Source of the DNA: an uncultured Persicobacter sp.
GTDB taxonomy: Bacteria; Bacteroidota; Bacteroidia; Cytophagales; Cyclobacteriaceae
Reading direction: 5' to 3'
Assembly (NCBI GenBank): GCA_947498325.1
Contig: CANMKE010000024.1
Location: forward strand, 1 to 64,000
DNA length: 64,000 nucleotides
Below the pieces are notes generated by a model. The model saw only the letters and a list, made by a program, of their open reading frames with translations. It did no database searches and was not told the origin of the DNA. Positions 26,557 through 36,532 of this stretch are shown piece by piece (the stretch's first letter is position 1; each line of letters opens with the position of its first letter). Position numbers and translations under genes: made by a program.

Positions 26557-27987
26557 ATGAAGCAAATTAAAAAGTTGTTTACCGATCAGGTCAGCAGTGT
26601 CAATGAATACGAGCGTGAACCTGTGCCTGAATCCGAAGTAAAAGGATTTAAGAGTTTTGTAGGGATGGTGTCCGGAGAACATATTGCCGGAACCGAATTT
26701 GTTATTGGCCCCTTGTTTGTGCTCCACGGCGCATCAGCTATCGATGTGGTCTTTGGTCTCCTTTTGGGGAATATTCTGGCGACCTTAAGCTGGGTGCTGG
26801 TCTGTGCTCCTGCCGCCGTGAAAGTCCGTACGACCATCTTTTACCAGCTCGAGCGTATCAGTGGTAAAGGTATCGTTACGTTGTACAACAGTATAAATGG
26901 TTTACTTTTCTGTGTGGCCGCCGCTGCTATGGTGGGGGTTTCTGCCTCTGCGGTAGGGATCATGCTCAATATTGAAGGCCCGGGCATGACCGACCTCTAT
27001 CCGACGAGTCCTGTTTGGGTAGGGATTATCTTTGCTATTGGCGCCGTAATTGCGATTGTCGCAACTTTCGGTTTTGATAAAGTATCCAAGTTTGCAAACA
27101 TCTTCGCGCCATGGATGCCATTGATTTTCTTCTCGGCAGGTTTAGCGATGTTACCGACATTGGGTGTGCATTCTTTAAGTGATTTTTGGACGGTAGCTCA
27201 GGAGAAAATTTGGACAGGTGTACCAGCCGCCGGGCAAACAAAATATACATTTTGGCACATACTTATTTTCTCTTGGTTGTGTAACAGTGCAATGCATTTA
27301 GGTTTAGCTGATATGTCAATTTATCGATATGCTAAAAAATCATATTATGGAATTGCCTCTGCCTTTGGAATGTTTATCGGCCACTTTATGGCCTGGATAG
27401 CTTCGGGGATTTTATGTGCCGTAGCAGTGCAGGCAGGAAACGCCAACCCTTCACCTGGGCATATCGCTTTTATGGGGGCTGGTTATGCTGGTTTGATTTG
27501 TGTGATTATTGCCGGATGGACTACCGCCAACCCAACAATTTACCGCTCAGGCTTAGCTGTTCAAGGATTGTTGCCCAATATGAAACGTTGGAAAATCACC
27601 CTTTGGGTAGGTTTGGTAACCACCATATTGGCCTGTTCTCCAGCGATTATTGCCAAGCTTGACCAGTTTTTAGGGATATATGCGCTTTGTGCGGCACCTA
27701 TTGGCGCAATTGTAATGACCGATATTTTTGTTTTTCCTAAGTTGAACTTGATTTCTAATTTAGCGGAAGAAACAAAGAAGTTTATTAATTGGTCAGTCGG
27801 ACTAAGCTGGGCAGTGTCAATTCTGGGTTCATTCGCTGTTTATAAGTATTTTGAATTTGATTTTTACTTTTTTGCAGCAATACCTGGTTGGCTTATAGGA
27901 ATATTTAGCTATATTATATTCGCTAAAGCACAGCAAAGAAACTTAATTATTGAGAAACAAAAAGTTGAAGAATATGAAGTCCATTAA
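26557..27987 (+). CDS. NCS1-type (purine-cytosine permease-like) transporter
   Basis: A 476-residue membrane protein with about 12 hydrophobic helices, built like NCS1 sodium or proton symporters (EHIAGTEFVIGPLFVLHGAS, GLLLGNILATLSWVLVCAPA, GADMS-like LADMSIYRY, and TTANPTIYRSGLA). NCS1 members usually carry nucleobases, hydantoins or thiamine. Here it follows rhaI, rhaB and the aldolase, and no classic RhaT-type transporter is present, so L-rhamnose import is a plausible role. That is inference from context only. Its last 14 bases overlap the next gene. Confidence 0.75.
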   Translation: MKQIKKLFTDQVSSVNEYEREPVPESEVKGFKSFVGMVSGEHIAGTEFVIGPLFVLHGASAIDVVFGLLLGNILATLSWVLVCAPAAVKVRTTIFYQLERISGKGIVTLYNSINGLLFCVAAAAMVGVSASAVGIMLNIEGPGMTDLYPTSPVWVGIIFAIGAVIAIVATFGFDKVSKFANIFAPWMPLIFFSAGLAMLPTLGVHSLSDFWTVAQEKIWTGVPAAGQTKYTFWHILIFSWLCNSAMHLGLADMSIYRYAKKSYYGIASAFGMFIGHFMAWIASGILCAVAVQAGNANPSPGHIAFMGAGYAGLICVIIAGWTTANPTIYRSGLAVQGLLPNMKRWKITLWVGLVTTILACSPAIIAKLDQFLGIYALCAAPIGAIVMTDIFVFPKLNLISNLAEETKKFINWSVGLSWAVSILGSFAVYKYFEFDFYFFAAIPGWLIGIFSYIIFAKAQQRNLIIEKQKVEEYEVH

Positions 27988-28147
27988 GTATATTATCAGA
28001 CCGATTTCATACATTGGTTTGGCGCTGACTTTACTGCCTTGTTTCTTTGTTTTTTCAGGGCATTTAGATTTAGATTCATACAAAAAAATTATTTTGGCAG
28101 GTACCGCAATTTGGATTTTTACCGCGCCATTTTGGATTAATAAATAA
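27974..28147 (+). CDS. Small two-helix membrane protein overlapping the permease gene
   Basis: A 57-residue protein starting at ATG 27974, inside the 3' end of the permease gene in another frame (14-base overlap). Two hydrophobic segments, about 10-29 and 39-54, frame a short hydrophilic loop (SGHLDLDSYKK). Size, topology and coupling suggest an accessory subunit of the permease. Small partner proteins of solute symporters are known in bacteria, but I do not recognise a named family. The terminator at 28213 closes the unit. Confidence 0.65.
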   Translation: MKSIKYIIRPISYIGLALTLLPCFFVFSGHLDLDSYKKIILAGTAIWIFTAPFWINK

Positions 28148-28212
28148 TATTGATTTCGATTGATTTGGGGGAATTGATCGACAATTGTAGTCTATCTAAG
28201 TGATGCTACGGC

Positions 28213-28242
28213 AAGGCTGTTCTCGTGAGGGCAGCCTTTTTT
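28213..28242 (+). terminator. Terminator closing the rhamnose cluster
   Basis: Stem AAGGCTG (28213-28219) with CAGCCTT (28232-28238), then TTTTTTC. Confidence 0.8.
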
Positions 28243-28317
28243 CTTTGTCTAATTTTGTGTGGGACTTTTTATTTTTGCAGGAGGTTAACAGTAGCGGCCT
28301 TTTGGTGTTTATGCTTT

Positions 28318-28465
28318 AGAACGTGTTTAAAACTGAAAATTCAGAGGATTATCGCAATGATGGATTATTTTGAGCGCATAGTAGCGCTACTGCTGATAAA
28401 TCATTCAAAATCAATACCTATATTCTGAACTTGAAGGAAGAAGCTAAATTTTTGAACACGCTCCT
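28318..28465 (-). repeat. MITE-like family 2, copy B
   Basis: The ends are inverted repeats: AGAACGTGTTTAAAA at 28318-28332, and at the other end the complement of GGAGCGTGTTCAAAAA. The interior read on the minus strand contains GGTATTGATTTTGAATGATTTATCA, close to the core of the copies at 46735 and 791, plus extra sequence. At 148 bp it is longer than copy A. It sits between the terminator of the rhamnose cluster and the next gene. Confidence 0.6.
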
Positions 28466-28519
28466 AATACCTATCGGAGAAGGTATCCTTGGGTAGGGTA
28501 CTAACAGAAAATAAATACT

Positions 28520-28708
28520 ATGGGAAGCAATAAAAGTACATTAAAAAAGGTGGCAGAAGTTTTCACGATTACCTCAAGTGGTCTTGCGCTGGGGATGAAG
28601 GTGGGGAAAAATTTTGGTAAACGTAAAGGTATATTGGGGGTCGGTTTTGCAGTTTTTGCTTTACTGACTTACATCCTCTTGGAAAAAAAGGAACAGACTG
28701 AGGCTTAA
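28520..28708 (+). CDS. Small protein with one membrane helix, unknown
   Basis: A 62-residue protein not recognised. A basic N-terminal half (about 1-38, with KVGKNFGKRKG) is followed by one hydrophobic helix (about 39-55) and a charged tail. It is flanked by a repeat and by a terminator-like hairpin at 28724, which supports an independent short transcript. Confidence 0.45.
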   Translation: MGSNKSTLKKVAEVFTITSSGLALGMKVGKNFGKRKGILGVGFAVFALLTYILLEKKEQTEA

Positions 28709-28723
28709 GGGCTCTTCAGTAGT

Positions 28724-28752
28724 AAGGCGGGCAACATATGGCTCGCTTTTTC
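28724..28752 (+). terminator. Terminator-like hairpin after the small gene
   Basis: AAGGCGGGC (28724-28732) pairs with GCTCGCTTT (28741-28749), with two G-U pairs, followed by TTC. Confidence 0.5.
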
Positions 28753-28837
28753 TATTTTAAATCAGTTTAATATAATGTATGGGCATGTAATGCATTGTTT
28801 TAAAAGTTAAGCAGTCAAAATTTTTCAGCCACTCATT

Positions 28838-28990
28838 ATGATCGATGCATCCCATGGCGTTGCGGTAACAGGAGGGTATTTTTGGAGGCCATTTTGGTTC
28901 ATTCCAACAGGGCTATTTTATGATGAGTTGATTAGCGAATGGATGAAAAGTGATAAGATTGACATTATTATTTATATCGCGACGCAATAA
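28838..28990 (+). CDS. Possible 50-residue open frame, weak
   Basis: The ATG at 28838 opens a short frame (FWRPFWFIPTGLFYDELISE) ending at TAA 28988. It could be a gene fragment. The rest of the 28709-29321 gap is AT-rich with nothing I can support. Confidence 0.2.
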   Translation: MIDASHGVAVTGGYFWRPFWFIPTGLFYDELISEWMKSDKIDIIIYIATQ

Positions 28991-29321
28991 TTTAAATTCT
29001 ATTTGTTATTGGTAAAGTTATTAAATGTCCTGATAGTGTGTTTTAAGCAACATAATAATTTATTTTTATGACTAAAAATATCATTTATCTGAGCTGCTTT
29101 TTTAGATGTTTGGAGCACTTTTGCCCTGTATACTGAGGCAGTAATAAAGTAATGAACGCGATATATTTGGGGGGCTACAGGGCTTTTTGGCGAGTTCTAA
29201 ACGGAAGTTGATGTTAGCTCTCTAAAATATTTGATAGCCTTACAGCTTCCCTAATACTTTTTGAAAGATCCATTTATACGCGATAATAGAAACCTATTTT
29301 TTATTAATACCATCATTAAAC

Positions 29322-29747
29322 ATGAGACCTACTATAATAATCAGTATATTTTTTCTTCTCACTTTAACCGCTTGCGATCCATCCTATATTGCCACAAGCA
29401 TTGTGGATAATCAATTAAGTGAACCGATCATTTTCAAATTTTATGCAAGTAATAGGAGTATAGATTTTCGAGACACGGTGGTCATTTTTGAGATGGAGAA
29501 TGGTCAAAAAACGGTTATTCAGAAGGAAGAAAATTTAGGAGGAGGGCACGGCTTTCCACGGGGAATAGATTCTGTTTTTGTTATTACACAGAGTGATGCT
29601 GTCAAATGGATTAATCCAATATATAGAGATGAGACACATCATGCAAAACGACCAGACATCTATAACCAGATGAATTGGATTCCACAAAATGGCAACTTCA
29701 AGGACGATGATTATCTCTTTGTTATAGATCATCAGTTATTTGAATAG
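29322..29747 (+). CDS. Small lipoprotein, unknown function
   Basis: A 141-residue predicted lipoprotein. The signal peptide ends at Cys18 (LTAC). The mature part is beta-rich (IVDNQLSEPIIFKFYASN) with aromatic and acidic residues at the C-terminus. No domain recognised. It has the same plan as the broken lipoprotein gene that follows (lipobox, then a short strand with an xxNxT/LS start), so the two may be distant paralogues. It lies at the edge of the AT-rich accessory stretch upstream of the giant repeat proteins. Confidence 0.65.
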   Translation: MRPTIIISIFFLLTLTACDPSYIATSIVDNQLSEPIIFKFYASNRSIDFRDTVVIFEMENGQKTVIQKEENLGGGHGFPRGIDSVFVITQSDAVKWINPIYRDETHHAKRPDIYNQMNWIPQNGNFKDDDYLFVIDHQLFE

Positions 29748-29890
29748 GCAGTTTTCAGAAAGTGAGTCATCCCTTTTTTACCCAAATAACAGGCAGGAAA
29801 CATAACCCGCTACAAGAGAGAAGAGAGCAACAACCTTTGATCGACCCAGCATTACTTTAAGTTAACCAACATCAACTAATCTTTACAATA

Positions 29891-30394
29891 ATGAAGTATT
29901 TATCAAAAATCCGAATTGGCCGTCATGTTTTGTTACTGAATTGCTTTATCATGCTGTCTGCATTTTCATGCTATGATTATGAGATATCTGCAAAAATTGA
30001 AAATAGAACAGATTTTGACTTATTATTAATTCAGGGAGATACCGCTTTAGGCCACCAAACATCAGACTATACTTATACTATTCCAGCGAAGAGCTCATTC
30101 GATTTTGCTTAGGGTACCTTCAATGAAAATGATGGTAAAAAATTCAGGGTTACACAAATATTGTCAGGCACAAGAGCCCCCGATACAAAAACATCATTAT
30201 ACATTTATGATACATTAGTTCCTGAATGGAAATTAGTGACGAATTGGAAAGGAGGCTGGTTTCATAAGCCCTCCGCTACGGATAATCATTTTTATAATGT
30301 TACAAGTTGGGAAGAGAAACAAATTGGTGCCGACCATTACCAAATTACCTTCACGATTACAGCGGATGATTTTGGTAGGGGAATATCAAAATAG
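29891..30394 (+). pseudogene. Small lipoprotein gene interrupted by an in-frame amber codon
   Basis: One reading frame runs from ATG 29891 to the stop at 30392-30394 except for TAG at 30110-30112 (codon 74). The first part has a lipoprotein signal with a lipobox cysteine in AFSC and IENRTDFDLLLIQGD. After the stop the same frame continues without another stop (GTFNENDGKKFRVTQILSG...) to a natural end. The full protein would be 167 residues. A single base change explains the break; suppression or a recent nonsense mutation are the alternatives. No family recognised. Confidence 0.7.
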
Positions 30395-30502
30395 AGATTT
30401 GATTTTACTTTATAAGTTGAATATTAATCGATAAAAAGACTGTTTATATAGTATTCATAGTGTATATTTAGTAATCAATTTTTATGATTCTTCCTATACC
30501 TT

Positions 30503-33500
30503 ATGATAAAGCAATTATTACAATGGAGTTGCTTACTCCTATTTTTTGCGCAACCCTTTCAAACACTGGCCAACGAGGAGAAGCGCCCATTTATTTTTTC
30601 GGTGAATGTTTCAAGTGGAGATCGTTCCTTTTATTTATGGGTTAGAGCAGATGAAGAAGACCCTGATTACGGGGAATATGTGATTGACTGGGGCGATGGG
30701 ACTGCCTTGGAAAGCTACAAGGTAGATACGCCTGTTAAAAAAATTGGACATATCTTTCCTATTCGGGGGAAGTATGAAATAACGATTTATGGGACGATAC
30801 CGCATATTACTTTTTTTGATATTGAAAATCCCGATGAATATAGTAGTGCCCGAAAGATAGCTGAAATCATTCAGTGGGGAGATAATGAATGGCGTTCGAT
30901 GGCACATATGCTTCGAGGTACGGGCGATTTACATATTACAACATCAGATGCACCCAATCTTTCAAAAGTAGAGGACATGAGCTCAATGTTTATCGTGTCT
31001 TATTTAACCGGTAGTATTGATCATTGGGACGTCAGTAAGGTGAAAAATATGAAATCGATGTTTAGATGGGCTAGGCTGGGGAATTCAACATTGAAAAACT
31101 GGGATGTGAGCAGTGTAACGGCGATGGACTCGATGTTTTATCACGCTTTTAGTGTCCCCACTCTTGACGCGAGTGATTGGAGTGTTGGGCATGTAGAGAG
31201 TATGCGTTCTATGTTTCAACAAACCTCTTTTCAAGGGGATATTAGTAATTGGGATGTTGGCAGTGTTCGAAACATGGAATCGATGTTTGAAAAAATTAGC
31301 ACTTTAGAAGTAGATTTAAGTCGTTGGGATGTGGGCAATGTAACAACGATGGAACGTATGTTTTTTGGTACGAACAGTTTTAATTCAGATTTAAGTCGAT
31401 GGGATGTAGCTAATGTGACAACGATGGAACGTATGTTTTATGGTGCATCAAGTTTTAATTCAGATTTAAGTCAATGGGATGTAGGCAATGTGACAACGAT
31501 GGAACGTATGTTTTGTGAAGCGAACAGTTTTGATTCAGACTTAAATCGTTGGGATGTGAGTAAGGTGATGAGCATGCGTGAAATGTTCTCAGGAGCATCT
31601 CAGTTTAGTGGCAATATAGCAGATTGGGATGTTGGGAATGTTCGGAATATGTTAGAGATGTTCCATAATGCACGAAAATTCAATTGTGATCTCAGCCAAT
31701 GGGATGTAAGCAATGTAACTAATATGTATGAAATATTTGCGTATGGCAACCTTAGTCCTTTGTATTTTGACAAATTAGTGAAAGCATGGAGTGCATTGGA
31801 TTTGCAACGAAATGGATACTTTTCTTCTCCTACTTTCTATTATTGTAATGAAGAAAGTAGGGACTATCTGAAGAAGTTAGAAAAAGAGTTTAGATGGACT
31901 GTTAGTGGGAGATTAACGAAAGTTTGTACGCCTATAGTAATTTTTGATAGTAATGGAGGGGAACCGTCAACCTATCAAGAAAGTTATCCTAATGCAAGAT
32001 ATATGGTACAACCTCCGGAGATCGTTCCTACAAAGGAAGGGAGGCCCTGTTTAGCTTGGACGATAAGTCCTGATGGAGGCACTACATGGGATTTTTCAAA
32101 AGACAAGGTGAGTGATGCAGGGGATACCCTGTATGCAAAATATGATTATCAGATTTGGGCATCTGCTTTGGAAGGAGGAACGCTCTCTGAAGAGCATGTA
32201 ACGGTAGCACCGAATCAGTCGAAAACATTTAATTTAACGCTTGATGAGGGCTATAAACTTTTTTGTTGGAGCTTAGATGGTGAGCTACAGTCTGAAACTT
32301 CTCTTTCTTACACATTGGAAAATATCACTGCCGATCATCGTTTACAAGCTTGTGTAGGGAAAGCAGAGGATTTTATTATAAATATCTCGATTTCCGGCGA
32401 TAATGATTTCCGCTTGTATATTGTTGGAGATGTAAACGGTTCTGAATCTGGTGAGTACACGATAAATTGGGGGGATGGGACAACAACAAGCGGAACAACA
32501 ACATCGGAAAAGCAAAAGGAAATAGCGCATACCTATTCTGAAAGTGGGAATTATTATGTGAGTGTAAGCGGAAGAATTCCACAGTTGAACTTTACAGATG
32601 CTTCACCTATTGACTATACAAATGTGGCTAAAGTAACCGAAGTACTGAATTGGGGAGATAATGAATGGTACAGTATGGAGGGCATGTTTCATATGGCACA
32701 GAACCTGGAAAAAGTAAGTCCACAAAGCCCGAATTTGTCTAAAGTAAAGAACATGTCTGGGATGTTTCAACTCGCAACAAAATTCAAAGGAGATCTCAGT
32801 CAATGGGATGTGAGTAAGGTGACCAACATGAAGTCAATGTTTCATTATGCAAAATCATTTAATGCAGATCTCAGTCAGTGGGATGTAAGCAGTGTGACGG
32901 ATATGCGATGGCTGTTTGATAAGGCAGAACAATTTAATTCGGACTTGACAAATTGGGATGTGAGTAAGGTCACTGACATGACTGGTGTGTTTCGACTCAC
33001 AAAGGAATTTAATGGAGATATCAGTCAGTGGGATGTAAGCAGTGTGACGAACATGGAAGGAATGTTTACTGGAGCAAAATCATTTAACGGAGATCTCAGT
33101 CAATGGGATGTAAGTAATGTGACGGATATGCGATCGATGTTTTATGAAACAAGAGCATTTAATGGAGATCTCAGTCAATGGGATGTAAGCAGTGTGACGA
33201 ACATGGAAGGAATGTTTTTTAATGCGAAATCTTTTAATCAGGACATAAGCAATTGGGACGTCAGTAATGTGACGAATATGTCATGGATGTTTTATGAAAC
33301 AGAATCATTTAATGGAGATCTCAGTCAATGGGATGTGAGTAATGTGACGAATATGTCATGGATGTTTCGTTCTTCAGCATCGTTTAACGGAGACCTAAGC
33401 AATTGGGACGTCAGTAAGGTGACGAACATGTGGGGAATGTTTTATAATGCGAAATCTTTTAATCAGGACATAAGCGCCTGGGATGTGAGTAATGTGACGA

Positions 33501-36406
33501 ATATGACAGACATGTTTGATCAAAATGATGTTTATGCCCCTATGTTTTTTGATCGCTTATTGGAAGCTTGGACAAAATTGGACTTACAGGAGGGTGTAAA
33601 TTTTGGGAATCCCCAATATTATTGCGATGCACTAAGTTTAGGATATATCAATCAATTGAGAGCGGACAAGAGATGGTGGATTGGTCCTGCCTATCAGGAG
33701 TGTTCATCCTACACGGTTATTTTTGATAGTCGAGGAGGGAATCCACAAAATCAAATGGAGGTGATCACAAATTTATCAGGAAAGGTGTCTGCGCCCACTA
33801 CATTGCCCATAAAAGATCATCAAGTCTGCGTAGGCTGGGCAACAAGTGCAGATAATGGAGAACATTTAGATTTTCAGTGGGATTTTGAGACCAAGGTAGA
33901 GGAAGATATAACGCTGTACGCGAAATATGATTATCAATTATGGGCTTCTTCGCTATTAAATGGCTCAAAATCGTTACAGGAACAGGTTACTGTAAGTCCG
34001 AATAGTGATTATACTTTTCAATTGGATTTAGAAGAGGGTGAAAAGGTACTTTATTGGATTCTGGATGGTGAAATTCGGTATGAATCAGCATTATCCAATA
34101 CGTTTACTATTGATAATGTTCAATCGGATCATAGGGTAGAGGCGGTAGTGGTAGATGAAGATGATTTTGTATTTAAAGCAAGGTCAGATGGGTGGACCGG
34201 AGAATTTCACATTACGATTGATGCCGCCGAAAATGGGGCGGTAGAGAGTGACTATATCATCTATTGGGGCGATGGGGAATCAACAAAGGGAGGTTCTTCT
34301 TCTCGGGAAATAGTAAGTCATACTTATGAAGGTAAGGGAGAGAAATATCAAATTGCTATTTCTGGTAAGGTTCCACATCTCTCATTTTATAGCACTCCTT
34401 CTGATGGTTATTGGAATAATGCATCGGCCGTTTCTGCATTGCTACAATGGGGAAATAATGAGTGGTACAGGATGGATAGCATGTTTATGAATACCACTTT
34501 TATTGAGGACTTATCGAATGATGCACCTAATCTGTCAAAGGTCAAGTCTATGCGTTATATGTTTCATAAAACTTATTTTTCAAAGACGGCAATGCTCAAT
34601 ACCTCAGAATGGGATGTGAGTAAGGTGACGGATATGCAAGGTATGTTTAGATATTCAAGCGATTTCTCTGGAGATTTGAGCAATTGGGATGTCGGCAATG
34701 TAACGGATATGAGTCGTATGTTTTCACAAGCAAATGGCGATATAGGAGATTTGAGGAACTGGAATGTGAGCAGTGTGACCGATATGAAAGAGATGTTTAA
34801 TAACGCCACAGGATTTGACTGCGATTTAAAGAATTGGGATGTGAGCAATGTGACAGATATGACATCGATGTTTGATAGAGCGGAAATCTTTAATGGGGAT
34901 ATTAGTCAATGGGATGTTGGTAATGTTCGGAATATGGAACGGATGTTTCGTTATGCACAAAAATTCAATCGTAATCTCAGTCAATGGGATGTGAGTGCAG
35001 TGCAGACAATGAATAAAATGTTTAATGAGGCGAAATCATTCAATAGGGATATCAGTGGGTGGGATATCGCATCTATTACTGACATGGGCGGAATGTTTGA
35101 AGGCGCCAATGCGTATTCTGCAGAAAATTACGATCGGTTAATGGAGCATTGGTATCCAAAGATGATAAAAAAGGAAGGCATTGCTTTTGGTGCCCCTCCC
35201 TATTATTGTGATGCTGAAACGTTTGATAAACGTCTTCAATTGATTATTTTAAATGACTGGGACATAACGAATAGTGAGCAGGACTGTAAACTGAAGGTAA
35301 AATTTAACTCCCTTGGAGGGATACCAAACGATTTTCCCGATCAAATCTTTCGGCAGGCAATAGGAATCGCTGTTCCAGGGAACCACCCTGTTCGTAATGG
35401 ATTTGAATCAATGGGCTGGTACACCAGCAAGGATGGTGGATTGACCTATGAAGGTAGATATTATAGTTGGAGAGATACAATAAACACCGATACGACCTTA
35501 TATGCAAAATACGATTATCAAATCAGGCTCGAAACAGGGGATGGAGGCGTTGCATTGGAGGATGTCGTGCTTGTATCACCAGGAAGTGACCATACCTTTA
35601 CCGTTCAACCTGATGAAGGCTATATTGTGAGCTATTGGGTGGTGCAGGGGGAGGAAAAGTGGTCAAGTAAAAGTAACTCATATACGATACCAGAAATCTC
35701 TGAGGACATGAGGTTAGAGGTTTACTTTAACCCAAAAAAATACAGACTGATTGGTAGATCCCATGAAGGAGGGACAGTGAGCCCTCAAAACGTACTGTTA
35801 ACACACGGGGAAAGCCAAACATTTACTTTTAATCCTGAAGAAAATTACAAAATAGATGATGTGCTAATTGATGGGAAGTCGATAGGGGTGGTTAGTCAAT
35901 ATACCTTTGAAGAGATCTCACAGGATCATTTAGTGGAAGTCATATTTGGTTTAAAGGAATTTACCATCGAGGTTGTCCAATCAGAAAATGGAACGATCAG
36001 CCCTGAGCGTACGACGGTTTATGCTGGCGATACGCTGGAATTTATGTTTGTACCGAATCGCTTTTGTGAACTTGTCGATGTTATCGTTGATAACCAGTCG
36101 GTCGGGCCTGTGGATAAATATATCTTCAGTGATATTAATGAAGACCATACCATTACGGCTGTTTTTGAGCGTATCTTGGCTAATGAAACCCACACATCAG
36201 TATATTTTTATCCTAACCCCGCCAAGAACGAAATCTTAATAGAGGGAATTACTACGCCTTACAATATCAAAATTTTGGACCTGACAGGACGAGTAATTTT
36301 GCAAGAGGAAGCAGAGAGGAAAAAGATTGATATTAGCGCATTGGGACAAGGAGTATATCAGGTCCTGGTGAACGGCGTTGTTATTGGGCAATTGGTTAAG
36401 CAATAA
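30503..36406 (+). CDS. Giant BspA/DUF285-repeat surface protein with T9SS sorting domain (three superunits)
   Basis: 1967 residues with an N-terminal Sec signal (about 1-23). The body repeats a superunit three times: a PKD-like beta domain with a WGDGT or WGDGE motif (starting near 25, 625 and 1220), a block of 25-residue BspA/DUF285 repeats (xxWDVSxVTxMxxMFxxAxxFNxDL; about 10, 10 and 7 repeats), a Cys-containing linker, an InlB/Listeria-Bacteroides-like domain (VIFDSxGGxP, then LYAKYDYQ; near 478, 1071, 1598) and a bacterial-repeat beta domain. Two more such beta domains precede the T9SS sorting domain (about 1895-1967, FYPNPAKNE). Related proteins are adhesins. It is exported through the outer membrane; partner unknown. 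Low GC suggests acquisition. Confidence 0.88.
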   Translation: MIKQLLQWSCLLLFFAQPFQTLANEEKRPFIFSVNVSSGDRSFYLWVRADEEDPDYGEYVIDWGDGTALESYKVDTPVKKIGHIFPIRGKYEITIYGTIPHITFFDIENPDEYSSARKIAEIIQWGDNEWRSMAHMLRGTGDLHITTSDAPNLSKVEDMSSMFIVSYLTGSIDHWDVSKVKNMKSMFRWARLGNSTLKNWDVSSVTAMDSMFYHAFSVPTLDASDWSVGHVESMRSMFQQTSFQGDISNWDVGSVRNMESMFEKISTLEVDLSRWDVGNVTTMERMFFGTNSFNSDLSRWDVANVTTMERMFYGASSFNSDLSQWDVGNVTTMERMFCEANSFDSDLNRWDVSKVMSMREMFSGASQFSGNIADWDVGNVRNMLEMFHNARKFNCDLSQWDVSNVTNMYEIFAYGNLSPLYFDKLVKAWSALDLQRNGYFSSPTFYYCNEESRDYLKKLEKEFRWTVSGRLTKVCTPIVIFDSNGGEPSTYQESYPNARYMVQPPEIVPTKEGRPCLAWTISPDGGTTWDFSKDKVSDAGDTLYAKYDYQIWASALEGGTLSEEHVTVAPNQSKTFNLTLDEGYKLFCWSLDGELQSETSLSYTLENITADHRLQACVGKAEDFIINISISGDNDFRLYIVGDVNGSESGEYTINWGDGTTTSGTTTSEKQKEIAHTYSESGNYYVSVSGRIPQLNFTDASPIDYTNVAKVTEVLNWGDNEWYSMEGMFHMAQNLEKVSPQSPNLSKVKNMSGMFQLATKFKGDLSQWDVSKVTNMKSMFHYAKSFNADLSQWDVSSVTDMRWLFDKAEQFNSDLTNWDVSKVTDMTGVFRLTKEFNGDISQWDVSSVTNMEGMFTGAKSFNGDLSQWDVSNVTDMRSMFYETRAFNGDLSQWDVSSVTNMEGMFFNAKSFNQDISNWDVSNVTNMSWMFYETESFNGDLSQWDVSNVTNMSWMFRSSASFNGDLSNWDVSKVTNMWGMFYNAKSFNQDISAWDVSNVTNMTDMFDQNDVYAPMFFDRLLEAWTKLDLQEGVNFGNPQYYCDALSLGYINQLRADKRWWIGPAYQECSSYTVIFDSRGGNPQNQMEVITNLSGKVSAPTTLPIKDHQVCVGWATSADNGEHLDFQWDFETKVEEDITLYAKYDYQLWASSLLNGSKSLQEQVTVSPNSDYTFQLDLEEGEKVLYWILDGEIRYESALSNTFTIDNVQSDHRVEAVVVDEDDFVFKARSDGWTGEFHITIDAAENGAVESDYIIYWGDGESTKGGSSSREIVSHTYEGKGEKYQIAISGKVPHLSFYSTPSDGYWNNASAVSALLQWGNNEWYRMDSMFMNTTFIEDLSNDAPNLSKVKSMRYMFHKTYFSKTAMLNTSEWDVSKVTDMQGMFRYSSDFSGDLSNWDVGNVTDMSRMFSQANGDIGDLRNWNVSSVTDMKEMFNNATGFDCDLKNWDVSNVTDMTSMFDRAEIFNGDISQWDVGNVRNMERMFRYAQKFNRNLSQWDVSAVQTMNKMFNEAKSFNRDISGWDIASITDMGGMFEGANAYSAENYDRLMEHWYPKMIKKEGIAFGAPPYYCDAETFDKRLQLIILNDWDITNSEQDCKLKVKFNSLGGIPNDFPDQIFRQAIGIAVPGNHPVRNGFESMGWYTSKDGGLTYEGRYYSWRDTINTDTTLYAKYDYQIRLETGDGGVALEDVVLVSPGSDHTFTVQPDEGYIVSYWVVQGEEKWSSKSNSYTIPEISEDMRLEVYFNPKKYRLIGRSHEGGTVSPQNVLLTHGESQTFTFNPEENYKIDDVLIDGKSIGVVSQYTFEEISQDHLVEVIFGLKEFTIEVVQSENGTISPERTTVYAGDTLEFMFVPNRFCELVDVIVDNQSVGPVDKYIFSDINEDHTITAVFERILANETHTSVYFYPNPAKNEILIEGITTPYNIKILDLTGRVILQEEAERKKIDISALGQGVYQVLVNGVVIGQLVKQ
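31011..31745 (+). repeat. DUF285 repeat block 1 (75-bp period, in frame)
   Basis: About ten in-frame 75-bp repeats coding for 25-residue units. Units near 31316-31540 are nearly identical at the DNA level (ACGATGGAACGTATGTTTT recurs three times), which favours slippage or recombination. Confidence 0.8.
32790..33515 (+). repeat. DUF285 repeat block 2 (75-bp period, in frame)
   Basis: About ten units, the most homogeneous block: GGAGATCTCAGTCAATGGGA recurs several times with the same spacing. Confidence 0.8.
34600..35101 (+). repeat. DUF285 repeat block 3 (75-bp period, in frame)
   Basis: About seven more diverged units of the same 25-residue pattern. Confidence 0.75.
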
Positions 36407-36532
36407 GTGCCCAAGGGGAAGATCATATTTTTGAAAACACCTATTGAAAATGCGTTAATTTTTACCTTGAAAACAGATAGGATTGGCAATGTCACTGGAT
36501 AAAGTTAATCATTATTTTTTTATACTATTCTT

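Noticed and set aside
28225-28428. 67-codon frame after the rhamnose cluster
   Set aside because: It begins inside the terminator and runs into a MITE-like repeat.
30110-30112. Amber codon as a programmed pyrrolysine or readthrough site
   Set aside because: No supporting machinery or downstream structure seen; a simple mutation explains it.
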